Source of the DNA: Bergeyella sp.
GTDB taxonomy: Bacteria > Bacteroidota > Bacteroidia > Flavobacteriales > Weeksellaceae
DNA: 64,000 bases
Assembly (NCBI GenBank): GCA_030263285.1
Contig: SZYB01000003.1
Coordinates: 1 to 64,000 of the forward strand
Reading direction: 5' to 3'
Shown here: positions 7,514-16,738 of the stretch, one piece after another
How positions within the stretch are numbered: position 1 is the first letter of the stretch
Layout: the number at the start of each line of letters is the position of its first letter
Notes under the pieces: generated by a model
What the model was told of the DNA's origin: nothing
Database searches by the model: none
The model's input: only the letters and a program-made list of their open reading frames with translations
Position numbers and translations under genes: made by a program

Positions 7514-9169
7514 ATGAAAGAAAATATAGATATCTGGTGGCTGAATGAAGAATCAGAACAAATGCTCAACCGTGGTTATCTTCTGAAGGGAGAAACGGTA
7601 GAGGGAGCGATAGACAGAATTACGACCGCAGCGGCAAGGCGTTTGTATAAACCAGAGCTTCAGCCTGCTTTCAAGGAGATGATCACCAAAGGATGGATCA
7701 GTTTCTCTTCTCCTGTTTGGGCAAATATGGGCACACAGAGAGGGCTTCCTATTTCCTGTTTTAATGTACACGTTCCGGATAGTATAGAAGGAATTACTCA
7801 TAAAATGGGAGAGGTGATCATGCAAACTAAAATAGGGGGAGGTACTTCGGGATATTTTGGTGAACTCAGAAATCGTGGAACAGCCGTGACCGATAATGGA
7901 AAGTCTTCTGGAGCAGTATCTTTTATGAAATTATTTGATACGGCTATGGATGTGGTATCTCAGGGGGGGGTACGAAGGGGAGCCTTTGCGGCTTATCTGG
8001 ATATAGATCACGGAGATATAGAAGAATTTTTATCTATCAAGGATATTGGAAGTCCCATCCAAAATTTGTTTACGGGGGTGTGTGTGCCGGATTATTGGAT
8101 GCAGGATATGATTGACGGGGATATAGACAAGAGGAAGATATGGGCAAGAGTGCTGGAGAGCAGACAACAAAAGGGACTTCCGTACATATTTTTTACCGAT
8201 AATGTAAACAGGAACAAACCGCAGGTGTACAAGGATCTGGGGCTCACCATTAATTCAAGTAATCTTTGTTCGGAGATTGTGTTACCTTCTTCTTTGGAAG
8301 AGTCTTTTATATGCTGTCTTTCCTCAATGAATTTGGAGCTTTTTGATGAGTGGAAAGATACGGATGCGGTAAAGTTGGCAATTTACTTTCTGGATGCCGT
8401 TCTCTCGGAATTTATTGAGAAGACGGAAGGTAATTATTATCTACGGGGTGCGAGAAACTTTGCCCTTAAACATAGAGCCCTTGGACTGGGCGCCCTAGGC
8501 TATCATTCTTATCTGCAAAAAAACGGTATTCCCTTTGAGAGCTTTGAGGCTTCTCAGTTTAATGCAAGAGCTTTTAAGCGTATAAGGGAGCAAGCGGATA
8601 TAGCCTCCAGAGAGCTGGCTAATATTTACGGAGAGCCGGATTTGCTCAAAGGTTACGGAATGAGAAATACTACACTCATGGCGATAGCTCCCACTACCTC
8701 TAGTTCTGCAATTTTAGGTCAAACGTCACCAGGCATAGAGCCTTTTGCTTCCAATTATTATAAGGCAGGTTTGGCGAAGGGGAATTTTATGCGTAAAAAC
8801 AAATACCTGAAAAAGCTGCTTGAAGAGAAGGGGCTAGATAATGAGGAGACATGGAGGTCTGTTATGCTTAATCATGGCTCTGTTCAGCATTTGGATGGAC
8901 TTACGGAAGAAGAAAAAGCGGTGTTTAAAACCTTTAAGGAGATTTCTCCTATGGAGATTGTCTCGCAGGCTGCTCAGAGGCAACAGTACATAGACCAGGC
9001 ACAATCACTCAATCTTCAGATACCTTCTACGATGCCTGTGAAGGATGTGAACTACGTACTCATTGAGGCGTGGAGGAAAGGAGTGAAAACGTTATATTAT
9101 CAGAGAAGCTCTTCGGTTTCTAAGGAACTTATGGTGAATTTTGTTTCCTGCTCTTCCTGTGAAGCATAG
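7514..9169 (+). CDS. nrdA: Ribonucleoside-diphosphate reductase, alpha (catalytic) subunit, short form
   Basis: Catalytic subunit that reduces ribonucleoside diphosphates. The barrel residues are all present: C82 in LPISCFNV and C267 or C268 in SFICCLSS form the active-site disulphide pair, N250-x-C252-x-E254 in NLCSEIVLP holds the thiyl radical cysteine, and the tyrosine pair is in TLYYQRSSS. The C-terminal shuttle cysteines are in CSSCEA. At 551 residues it is about 200 shorter than the E. coli enzyme because the N-terminal ATP-cone domain is absent; this compact form is, to my knowledge, usual in this flavobacterial group. Allosteric on/off control by dATP through a cone is therefore not expected. 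Translation probably starts at MKENIDIWWLN. Downstream lies decayed DNA. Confidence 0.97.
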   Translation: MKENIDIWWLNEESEQMLNRGYLLKGETVEGAIDRITTAAARRLYKPELQPAFKEMITKGWISFSSPVWANMGTQRGLPISCFNVHVPDSIEGITHKMGEVIMQTKIGGGTSGYFGELRNRGTAVTDNGKSSGAVSFMKLFDTAMDVVSQGGVRRGAFAAYLDIDHGDIEEFLSIKDIGSPIQNLFTGVCVPDYWMQDMIDGDIDKRKIWARVLESRQQKGLPYIFFTDNVNRNKPQVYKDLGLTINSSNLCSEIVLPSSLEESFICCLSSMNLELFDEWKDTDAVKLAIYFLDAVLSEFIEKTEGNYYLRGARNFALKHRALGLGALGYHSYLQKNGIPFESFEASQFNARAFKRIREQADIASRELANIYGEPDLLKGYGMRNTTLMAIAPTTSSSAILGQTSPGIEPFASNYYKAGLAKGNFMRKNKYLKKLLEEKGLDNEETWRSVMLNHGSVQHLDGLTEEEKAVFKTFKEISPMEIVSQAAQRQQYIDQAQSLNLQIPSTMPVKDVNYVLIEAWRKGVKTLYYQRSSSVSKELMVNFVSCSSCEA

Positions 9170-9316
9170 ATTCCTCTTATATTGTTCATACAAAGAAGCG
9201 GTAAGTATAACACGAAGATCTTTTCCAGGATGAGCTAAGTCTTTTTTAGCATATGTGAGAGTGATAATGAGAATTAATAAAAAAATTTTATTTTAAAATT
9301 CCTTCATAAGAGTTCA

Positions 9317-10069
9317 ATGAATACATGGAAACTCTATGTGGGACAGTCTTCAGGAAAACAATTAGAAGAAGATATACTGAATGCTAAATTAGAAGCTCTC
9401 ATTGTATCCCTTATGTAGAATGAGACGAGGATAGAAGATTTGATTCGGTTGAGAAACAGAAGTGTAAACGTGAGAATTGCATTTAGTTATCTCAACAAAA
9501 GGTAGGAGGTGTGCATACTAAAGAAGCTTATTCAGCGGCATAAGTATACAAACGAGAAGATAAAGCAAGAAAAGGAACGAAAGAAAATATTTTTTTATTC
9601 TTTTTGCTGTTGTGTTAAGTGTTTTGGTTTTTTCATTCATGCAGTATTTCTTTGCGGACACAAGAGAATATGGTTACCTCATCCTGTCGGTTTTTGCATC
9701 TGCTGTGTCCGTGTGGGTTGGTAAAAAAAGTCAGGGGATAGAAAAGAAGGTAGTTTATAGTTATGATTACAACGAAAAATTAAATTTTAAATACTTGAGG
9801 AGTAATTTTGGTGAATTTCGGTTTGTACATTCTAAAATTTATATAATAGACAGACAGGAGAATAGCTTACATGGGATCCATGAATTTTACAAAGGCTGGC
9901 TTTACATAAGATTTTGAGACTAGGGTTAGATTTACTCACCAAAGTAAAATAAAAAAGTTAGTCTAATTTGCTCATAACAGTTAACCTTAAATCTCACGAA
10001 ATTAATTTCCTAGGTAGGAAAGTTTATTCCGAAGAGATAAAGATACTAGCGAAAAATATTGTCAAGTAG
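9317..10069 (+). pseudogene. Decayed phospholipase D-like domain gene
   Basis: The remains read in order: MNTWKLYVGQSSGKQLEEDIL from 9317, an in-frame stop at 9416-9418, then RIEDLIRLRNRSVNVRI, a stop, LKKLIQRHKYTNEK, a two-helix hydrophobic stretch (VLSVLVFSFMQYFF, YLILSVFASAVSVWVG), FRFVHSKIYIIDRQ, AYMGSMNFTKAGFT, FETRVRFTHQSKIKKLV and finally YSEEIKILAKNIVK before TAG at 10069. HSKIYIID followed by GSMNFTKAG is the HxK(x)4D plus GSxN pattern of PLD-like proteins, and the order of the parts matches flavobacterial PLD-domain proteins with an internal membrane hairpin. At least three frameshifts and three stops make it non-functional. Confidence 0.78.
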
Positions 10070-10142
10070 CTAATTTTGTTTTTTTTAGGTTTGAAAAAGA
10101 CAATTATGAAGAATTGAGTCTGGACATAAGATAAAGTTTATG

Positions 10143-10150
10143 TATTTTTG
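10143..10150 (+). promoter_or_regulatory. Candidate -7 element for pfkA-gap
   Basis: TATTTTTG fits TAnnTTTG, 15 bases before the chosen pfkA ATG. This supports the ATG at 10166 over an upstream TTG, which would lie inside the promoter. Confidence 0.55.
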
Positions 10151-10165
10151 TTCTGGGTACTTTGT

Positions 10166-11155
10166 ATGAAAAATAGAAAAGTGGTAAGTAAAATTGCAGT
10201 CCTAACTTCCGGGGGAGACTCGCCTGGGATGAATGCGGCCATAAGAGCGGTGGTGAGAACAGCCAGTCATTTTAATCTGGAATGTTATGGTGTTATGGAG
10301 GGATACAACGGTCTTATTCACGATGATTTTGTAAGAATGGGTCCTCGTGCGGTAAAGCATATCATAAACCAAGGAGGAACCATTCTCAAGTCTGCCAGAT
10401 CACCAGAGTTCAGAACTAGGGAAGCCCGAGCAGAGGCACACAAAAATCTCGACAAGTATGGTATAGACGGTCTGGTATGCATAGGTGGAGACGGGACATT
10501 TACTGGGGCAAAGATATTTGGAGAAGAGTATGATACAAGGGTGATCGGCATACCGGGTACCATAGACAATGATATTTTTGGGACGGATAATACTATAGGC
10601 TACGATACAGCGCTTAATACGGCTGTGGATGCCATAGACAAAATAAGGGATACTGCCACTTCTCATAATAGGGTTTTTTTTGTGGAGGTGATGGGCAGAG
10701 ATGCGGGATTTATCGCGCTAAATAGTGGAGTAGCTTCCGGCGCTTTGGATATCTTGATTCCCGAACGAACAGACAGTCTGGAGGAAATGTTTAAGACTTT
10801 TCGTAAGGCGCACAAGACGGGTAAGTCATCCAGCATCGTGGTGGTGGCAGAAAGTGAGAAGTTGGGGGGGGTCTATGATTTAGCCAAAGCTACGGGAGAG
10901 GAGTTTCCGGATTTTGATATCCGTGTGACTGTTCTGGGACACATTCAGAGAGGAGGGTCGCCCAGTTGTGCCGACAGAGTGCTGGCAAGTAGATTGGGGT
11001 TTGGGGCAGTGGAGGGGCTTTTACGGGGAGAGAATAAAGTAATGGCAGGGCTTCGGTCCGGTAAATTGGTATTTACTCCCATAGCAGAGGCGATCAAGAA
11101 ACGCCATGAGATAGATGAGGAGTTGCTTAAGATTTCGGAAGTTTTAGCCATGTAA
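10166..11155 (+). CDS. pfkA: ATP-dependent 6-phosphofructokinase
   Basis: Phosphorylates fructose 6-phosphate to fructose 1,6-bisphosphate, the committed step of glycolysis. The 329 residues have the standard PfkA architecture: ATP-binding TSGGDSPGMNA near the N-terminus, IGGDGTFTGA, the catalytic PGTIDND loop, the substrate-binding VEVMGRDAGF motif and LGHIQRGGSPS near the C-terminus. GGDGT (glycine after GGD) is the signature of ATP-dependent rather than pyrophosphate-dependent enzymes. The ATG at 10166 was chosen because it gives MKNRKVVSKIAVLTSGGD and sits just after a promoter-like element. gap begins 34 bases downstream, so the two glycolytic genes form a transcription unit closed by the terminator at 12241. 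Confidence 0.97.
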   Translation: MKNRKVVSKIAVLTSGGDSPGMNAAIRAVVRTASHFNLECYGVMEGYNGLIHDDFVRMGPRAVKHIINQGGTILKSARSPEFRTREARAEAHKNLDKYGIDGLVCIGGDGTFTGAKIFGEEYDTRVIGIPGTIDNDIFGTDNTIGYDTALNTAVDAIDKIRDTATSHNRVFFVEVMGRDAGFIALNSGVASGALDILIPERTDSLEEMFKTFRKAHKTGKSSSIVVVAESEKLGGVYDLAKATGEEFPDFDIRVTVLGHIQRGGSPSCADRVLASRLGFGAVEGLLRGENKVMAGLRSGKLVFTPIAEAIKKRHEIDEELLKISEVLAM

Positions 11156-11183
11156 CATTTTTTAACATCATAAATAATTTTAG

Positions 11184-12194
<1,011 letters not shown>

Positions 12195-12240
12195 AAAATC
12201 ATATACAATTTATGTGCTTTTGAGGTACTTCGGAAGATCA

Positions 12241-12285
12241 AAAAACTCCCCAAAACCAAAGAGGTCTCGGGGAGTTTTTTTTCTT
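12241..12285 (+). terminator. Intrinsic terminator after gap
   Basis: AAAAACTCCCC (12241-12251) pairs perfectly with GGGGAGTTTTT (12269-12279), and T-rich sequence continues to about 12289. It ends the pfkA-gap unit before tig. Confidence 0.9.
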
Positions 12286-12324
12286 TTTTACTGTTTTCCA
12301 CGGCCTCTTTAGGAGAATTTTTTA

Positions 12325-12332
12325 TAATTTTG
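12325..12332 (+). promoter_or_regulatory. Candidate -7 element for tig
   Basis: TAATTTTG fits TAnnTTTG, 28 bases before the tig start and directly after the gap terminator. Confidence 0.5.
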
Positions 12333-12360
12333 CGCCTTAATTCTCAATAACTATTCATAA

Positions 12361-13698
12361 ATGAATGTAACGGCAAAAAACCACGATGAAGTAAGCGCTT
12401 TGCTTACAGTGACTTTAGAGAAAAAAGACTACGCGAACGAAGTAGAAAAACGGTTGCAGAAATATGCGAAGAGTGCTAAAGTTCCTGGTTTTAGGAAGGG
12501 TAAAGTACCTCTAAGTCTGGTGAAGAGACAATATGAGGCAGGGATTGCCTTTGAGGAGATTAACAAAAAAGTAAGTACGGCCCTTAATGATTACGTTAAG
12601 GAGAACAACATAAAACTGATGGGGCAGCCGATTCCTCGGCCTACAGAGAATTTAGATCATAATGCAGAGCAATTATCTGTATCTTTCGAAATAGGTTTTG
12701 AGCCTCAATTATCTATAGATATCTCAAAATACAAAGCACCATTTTATAGGGTAAGACCGTCCGACAAAGAGGTAGACCAAAGTGTGCGTAATATGCAAAG
12801 AAGGTTTGCAGATAAGCAGGTTGTAGAAACGATACACGACGAATCTCATGTTGAGGCAGAAGTTACTCTCACATCTATGCATAATGAAGAGAAGGGTCAT
12901 GTGCATCTCCCCAAAAACATAGAAGTTTCAAAGGAGCAAAAGGAGGCTTTTAAGCTTCTGAAGGCGGGCAAAGTAGGAGAGGTAATAAAGTTCTCCGCAG
13001 AAGTGCTGGGAAAGAATCAAGAGTTGGCAAAAGAATTGGGGATTTCATGGGAAGAGGTAGCTCATATGAAAAAAGATGAGTCGGTAGAGGTCAGAATAAA
13101 GGAAATATATGTTTTAAAACTCCATGAAGTAAATCAAGAGCTTTTTGATAAGGTATATGGAGAAGGAATTGTAAAGTCTGAAGAGGAACTCAAAGAAAAA
13201 ATAAAAGTGGAGTTGGAAGATTATTTTAAGTTCAATTCAGAAGCTTATTTTTTTAATAAGATTCTGGAAGATATTATTGCAGAGCAGGAGGTAAAACTCC
13301 CGGAAGAGTTTTTGGCTAAGTGGCTTTTATCTTCCAATGAAAATGTAAAAACGGAAGAGGAAGCAAAAGAAATTTTGGAGAAAGAAAAGGAACAGCTGAA
13401 GTACCAGATCATTGAGGGGAAGTTGATAGATGATCATAAAATCAGTATAGATTATGTGGAAGTTATGGAACAGGCGAAAGTTGCGGTTAAAAACCAGCTG
13501 GTGATGTACGGTATGCATAATCTCTCTGATGAAGAGATAGAGAAGTATGCGGTTGAGATGCTTAAACAGGAAGAGCAGGTAAGAAAAATATCTTCTGATG
13601 TGAAGAGGAATAAACTCAAAGCAATGGTGCTAAAGCATGCCGAAAGAGAATACAAGGAAGTGTCTCACGAAGATTTTTTAGAAATTTTGAAAAAATAG
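12361..13698 (+). CDS. tig: Trigger factor
   Basis: Ribosome-associated chaperone that binds nascent chains at the exit tunnel. The N-terminal ribosome-binding domain is clear: residues 30-60 contain the helix-loop-helix with PGFRKGKVP, the G-F-R-x-G-K signature that docks on ribosomal protein uL23. The middle region (about 150-240), where the FKBP-type isomerase domain normally sits, is present but poorly conserved, as is usual in Bacteroidota. The C-terminal helical substrate cradle (about 260-440) is rich in Glu and Lys. The 445 residues are the usual length. Single gene with its own promoter-like element. The ATG start gives MNVTAKNHDEVSA. Confidence 0.95.
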   Translation: MNVTAKNHDEVSALLTVTLEKKDYANEVEKRLQKYAKSAKVPGFRKGKVPLSLVKRQYEAGIAFEEINKKVSTALNDYVKENNIKLMGQPIPRPTENLDHNAEQLSVSFEIGFEPQLSIDISKYKAPFYRVRPSDKEVDQSVRNMQRRFADKQVVETIHDESHVEAEVTLTSMHNEEKGHVHLPKNIEVSKEQKEAFKLLKAGKVGEVIKFSAEVLGKNQELAKELGISWEEVAHMKKDESVEVRIKEIYVLKLHEVNQELFDKVYGEGIVKSEEELKEKIKVELEDYFKFNSEAYFFNKILEDIIAEQEVKLPEEFLAKWLLSSNENVKTEEEAKEILEKEKEQLKYQIIEGKLIDDHKISIDYVEVMEQAKVAVKNQLVMYGMHNLSDEEIEKYAVEMLKQEEQVRKISSDVKRNKLKAMVLKHAEREYKEVSHEDFLEILKK

Positions 13699-13723
13699 CA
13701 TCCTAAGGGTTTTTATTAGGATG
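13699..13723 (+). terminator. Weak hairpin after tig
   Basis: CATCCTAA (13699-13706) pairs exactly with TTAGGATG (13716-13723) immediately after the tig stop codon. No T-run follows, so termination would be weak. Confidence 0.35.
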
Positions 13724-13791
13724 TATAGGACGTATAGGATGTAAATCAGACTCATAAGCGAGGCTAATTTTGTGTTGTTTAAGAGCTCAAA

Positions 13792-14289
13792 TTACCTTCC
13801 AAAGTCGTCTTGTATCCTTACGATATCCTCTTCATCTGATGGATGAGTAGGGTCGGTATGTTGCCATATTTCTGCCACTATTCCCCAGTGATCCAAGCCA
13901 ATTAACCGGTGTCGTTCTCCCTGTTGTAGGGTTATTCGGTCTTTTGGAAAATAGATTTCCAGTTCACCTTCTTCATCAGTGTCGCTTTTTTTGATCCCTA
14001 CTTTTCCTTCTACCACTCGCCATACCTCTGCTCTTCGGCGGTGATATTGCCAGCTGAGTCTCGCTTTTGGGGCGACCAGAAGAATTTTGGGACTAAGTTT
14101 TCCTCCTATTTTCAGATTTTCGATGTCCACCCCGTCAAAATAATGATTGGCAAAATCCTGTGCCTGCCCCTCCTCAATAACAAAAAAACCACCCCAGGGA
14201 CGCGTATCATCTTTTGTGACCACAATAAACCCATGAGAATCAAGAATTTTTGCTATCCGGACAAATATTTCTGTTTTTTCTTTATTCAC
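13792..14289 (-). CDS. Cupin-domain sugar-phosphate isomerase-like protein
   Basis: A 165-residue single-cupin protein resembling the C-terminal domain of type II mannose-6-phosphate isomerase/mannose-1-phosphate guanylyltransferase. Relatives in flavobacteria are often labelled phosphoheptose isomerase. Recognisable parts are RPWGGFFVIEE (start of the isomerase-type domain), SWQYHRRRAEVWRVVEGK (the metal-binding cupin motif HxHxxxxE-type, here YHRRRAEVW) and GERHRLIGLDHWG (second cupin motif with H). WQHTDPTHPSDEEDIVRIQDDFGR is the typical end. I infer a role in mannose or heptose nucleotide sugar synthesis, not proven by context: its neighbour, a YigZ family gene, is unrelated. The start at 14289 is plausible because the N-terminal helix is complete. 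Confidence 0.75.
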   Translation of the reverse strand: MNKEKTEIFVRIAKILDSHGFIVVTKDDTRPWGGFFVIEEGQAQDFANHYFDGVDIENLKIGGKLSPKILLVAPKARLSWQYHRRRAEVWRVVEGKVGIKKSDTDEEGELEIYFPKDRITLQQGERHRLIGLDHWGIVAEIWQHTDPTHPSDEEDIVRIQDDFGR

Positions 14290-14385
14290 GATATCTCTCT
14301 TATTATGTTTTACAAGGTTATTTTGATGGTTTTTACAGCAATTTTTGGATAAACTTGAAGATTATTTAGGTTTAGCGGGGTATTT

Positions 14386-14985
14386 TTATTCTATTGTGTA
14401 TCTGACAGATTCCATTTGAGACAGATCTTTTATTAAAAACTCTTTTTCTGATAGTTTTATTTCTGCAATGATTTTGCAAGTTTTTTCGGGGTAGGAGCCT
14501 ATAACAGCCGCTCTGTACTTTTCCAAAAGTTTGTAAATAATATGCTGAAAAGAATAATCGGACTCTAATTTTATAATAAGAGTAGCTTCTCTGATAATAA
14601 TTTCTGCGTAGTCAAGGGTGAATTTTGCGGTGCTTTTATATGCTTTTATAAGTCCCCCAATGCCCAGTTTTGTGCCTCCAAAATATCGGACCACTACCAG
14701 TAAAACATGGGTTATATTGTGAGACAATAATTGGTTATAAATAGGTAGCCCAGCACTGCCGGTAGGCTCTCCGTCATCATTTATTCTATATGTTTCTCCA
14801 TAGGTGCCTAACCTGTAGGCATAACAGTGGTGAGTGGCTTTCGGATGATGAGTTCTAAGTTTTTCTATATAATTTTTTGCTTCACTTTCTGAATTAACGG
14901 GACAGGCAAAACCCAGAAATTTGCTGCTTTTTTCTTTCAGGAGAACGTTTGACACATTCTTTTTTATGGTTTTGTATCGTGACAA
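14386..14985 (-). CDS. YigZ/IMPACT family protein (UPF0029)
   Basis: The 199 residues match the YigZ family. The N-terminal domain has KSSKFLGFACPV, THHCYAYRLG, and NDDGEPTGSAGLPIYNQL followed by VVRYFGGTKLGIGGLIKAY, the family signatures that form an RNase PH-like fold. The C-terminal part (about 135-199) is the small ferredoxin-like DUF1949-type domain. Relatives include yeast/human IMPACT (N-terminal half), but the bacterial function is unresolved; translation-related roles are suspected. It is transcribed divergently from ruvX with a TAnnTTTG match 70 bases upstream. Confidence 0.9.
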   Translation of the reverse strand: MSRYKTIKKNVSNVLLKEKSSKFLGFACPVNSESEAKNYIEKLRTHHPKATHHCYAYRLGTYGETYRINDDGEPTGSAGLPIYNQLLSHNITHVLLVVVRYFGGTKLGIGGLIKAYKSTAKFTLDYAEIIIREATLIIKLESDYSFQHIIYKLLEKYRAAVIGSYPEKTCKIIAEIKLSEKEFLIKDLSQMESVRYTIE

Positions 14986-15054
14986 GTTTTAGTTAATTAT
15001 CAAAATAGGGCACAAAGATTTTTTTTCACAAAAAAGATCGGAAGAGTCCCAGCG

Positions 15055-15062
15055 CAAATTTA
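15055..15062 (-). promoter_or_regulatory. Candidate -7 element for the YigZ-family gene
   Basis: Minus-strand TAAATTTG fits TAnnTTTG. It is back to back with the ruvX element at 15076-15083. Confidence 0.4.
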
Positions 15063-15075
15063 TCTCAATTTTCAT

Positions 15076-15083
15076 TAGTTTTG
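15076..15083 (+). promoter_or_regulatory. Candidate -7 element for ruvX-def, near-leaderless
   Basis: TAGTTTTG fits TAnnTTTG and ends six bases before the ATG at 15090, so a transcript from here would be leaderless or nearly so. It also shows that a TTG at 15081 cannot be the start codon. Confidence 0.5.
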
Positions 15084-15089
15084 CAACTC

Positions 15090-15506
15090 ATGGGACAAAT
15101 CCTTTCTATAGATTATGGAAGAGCAAGATGCGGAATTGCTGCTACCGATGATGCCAAGATCATAGCCAGTGGGCTGGATACTGTAAAAACGGGTGACCTA
15201 ATGGAGTTTCTGAGGAGGTATGTCCGTGAGCATCTTGTAGACACAATAGTGGTGGGGTACCCCATGGATCTTAGAGGCAATATTTCTGAAATAGAAAGAG
15301 ATATCCTCTCCTTTATAGAAAAATTAAAAATAGAATTTCCTGCAATAGATCTTCGGCGTTATGACGAGCGATTTACTTCCAAAATAGCGGCGTATTATAT
15401 TAGCCAGAGCGGAAAGTCTAAAAAAAAAAGACAAGAAAAAAGCCTAGTAGATAAAGTAAGTGCTACTCTTATTTTGCAAAACTATCTAGAATACATAAAA
15501 AGATGA
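15090..15506 (+). CDS. ruvX: Putative pre-16S rRNA nuclease / Holliday junction resolvase-like YqgF
   Basis: The 138-residue RNase H-like fold protein of the YqgF/RuvX family is implicated in 16S rRNA 5' end maturation. Signatures: ILSIDYGRARCGIA with the first catalytic Asp, VVGYPMDLRGN, and DLRRYDERFTS with the second acidic pair near residue 95-97. The C-terminal VDKVSATLILQNYL helix carries the last Asp. Length is normal. The ATG at 15090 was preferred over an upstream TTG because MGQILSIDYG is the expected N-terminus. The stop overlaps the def start (ATGA), so the genes are translationally coupled. Confidence 0.93.
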   Translation: MGQILSIDYGRARCGIAATDDAKIIASGLDTVKTGDLMEFLRRYVREHLVDTIVVGYPMDLRGNISEIERDILSFIEKLKIEFPAIDLRRYDERFTSKIAAYYISQSGKSKKKRQEKSLVDKVSATLILQNYLEYIKR

Positions 15507-16075
15507 TATTACCCATACGTGCTTTTGGAGATCCCGTGCTCAGAAAAGTAGGGAAAGAGATAGACAAAAATTATCCGGCACTTTCCGGTCTTATAGAAAA
15601 TATGTACGAAACCATGTACAATGCCCAGGGTATAGGGCTTGCTGCACCACAGATAGGACTAGGCATTAGGCTTTTTATTGTGGATGTGTCTCCACTTGCA
15701 AAAGATGAAGAATACAGGGAAATTTCTGGGGAGCTTGCTCACTTTAAAAAAGTATTTATCAATCCGAGAATAGTTGAAGAGAAGGGAGAAGAATGGAAGT
15801 TTAATGAAGGGTGTTTGTCCATTCCGGAAATAAGAGAAGATGTGAGAAGAAAGAGAACGGTTACTCTAGAGTATTGGGATGAAAGTTTTCGTCCTTACCG
15901 GGAGACATTTTCTGATATTCGTGCGAGAGTTATCCAGCACGAGTACGATCATATTGAGGGAATTTTATTTACCGATCGTCTCGGGGTACTCAAGAAAAAA
16001 ATAATAAAAGGCAAACTCCAAAAAATAGCCTCTGGAGAGATTAATGTAAATTATCTTATGAGGTTTTATAAGTAA
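15503..16075 (+). CDS. def: Peptide deformylase
   Basis: Removes the formyl group from the N-terminal methionine of new proteins. All three PDF motifs are present: GIGLAAPQIG (residues 43-52), EGCLSIP with metal ligand C104, and QHEYDH with ligands H146 and H150 and catalytic E147. The 190 residues are normal for the flavobacterial enzyme, which carries an insertion (SPLAKDEEYREISGELAH, about 63-80) between motifs 1 and 2. The start codon overlaps the ruvX stop by four bases. Confidence 0.97.
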   Translation: MILPIRAFGDPVLRKVGKEIDKNYPALSGLIENMYETMYNAQGIGLAAPQIGLGIRLFIVDVSPLAKDEEYREISGELAHFKKVFINPRIVEEKGEEWKFNEGCLSIPEIREDVRRKRTVTLEYWDESFRPYRETFSDIRARVIQHEYDHIEGILFTDRLGVLKKKIIKGKLQKIASGEINVNYLMRFYK

Positions 16076-16106
16076 TTATGAATCATTTTCGGGATATAAT
16101 AAAATA

Positions 16107-16114
16107 TAAATTTG
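16107..16114 (+). promoter_or_regulatory. Candidate -7 element for the DUF5606 gene
   Basis: TAAATTTG fits TAnnTTTG, 43 bases before the start at 16158. Confidence 0.45.
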
Positions 16115-16157
16115 TCTTTGTTGTGCGTCACAAACTGGATCTATAGAAATATAAAGT

Positions 16158-16724
16158 ATGTTGTTAGAAAAAATAATATCGATATCTGGAAAGCCCGGAC
16201 TCTACAAGTTGGTGAGTCGGCTCAAAAATGGATTTATTGTGGAGGAGGTGATTACCAAGAAAAGACTGAGTATTGGCAATTCCTCTCAAGTGAGTTTGTT
16301 GGATAACATTTCTATGTATACACAAGAGAAAGAGGTACCTCTTTTTGATATTTTTGAGACCATTGCAAAAAATTATAATCATGAAGAGGCAATACATCAC
16401 AAATCTCCGGATGCAGAATTGAGAGATTTTATGGCGAAGTCTTTGCCTGGTTATGACAGTACAAGGGTGTATATTTCTGACATGAGAAAACTCGCCCAGT
16501 GGTATAATATTTTGCAAAAAGCGGGATATATAACACCGGAAAGTTTTTCTTCGTCTGAAGATGAAAAAGAGTTTCCCCAAAAAAGGGAGGCTGTAAACAA
16601 GGAAAGTATGGGGAAGCAGGCCTCTTCCAAAAAAGTAGTACCTAAAGTCACAAAGGGTGTGACGAAAGTAAAGAGTTCTGCTGCAAGTGGTTCTCGGAAA
16701 GGTACGCGATCCAAAAAAGGTTAG
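16158..16724 (+). CDS. DUF5606 domain protein
   Basis: A cytoplasmic protein of 188 residues found in Bacteroidota. The first ~135 residues are the conserved part: MLLEKIISISGKPGLYKLVS with strands suggestive of a small beta-barrel, LSIGNSSQVSLLDNISMYT, then a helical part PLFDIFETIA and PGYDSTRVYISDMRKLAQWY. The last ~50 residues are low-complexity and highly basic (repeated Lys/Ser with KKVVPK, RKGTRSKKG), suggesting nucleic-acid or ribosome contact. No function is established. In related genomes this gene lies between def and mazG; here the mazG that follows is destroyed. Confidence 0.85.
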   Translation: MLLEKIISISGKPGLYKLVSRLKNGFIVEEVITKKRLSIGNSSQVSLLDNISMYTQEKEVPLFDIFETIAKNYNHEEAIHHKSPDAELRDFMAKSLPGYDSTRVYISDMRKLAQWYNILQKAGYITPESFSSSEDEKEFPQKREAVNKESMGKQASSKKVVPKVTKGVTKVKSSAASGSRKGTRSKKG

Positions 16725-16738
16725 CGTTTTCCTGCTCT

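Noticed and set aside
9612-9917. 101-codon frame as an intact small membrane protein
   Set aside because: It is the middle of the decayed PLD-like gene; the adjoining frames contain the rest of the protein in the right order.
13724-13750. Short near-repeat (GTATAGGA, GTATAGGATGTA) after tig
   Set aside because: Too short and imperfect to be a mobile-element remnant or regulatory repeat.
14041-14352. Plus-strand frame opposite the cupin gene
   Set aside because: It is antisense to the start of the cupin gene; the cupin motifs decide the strand.
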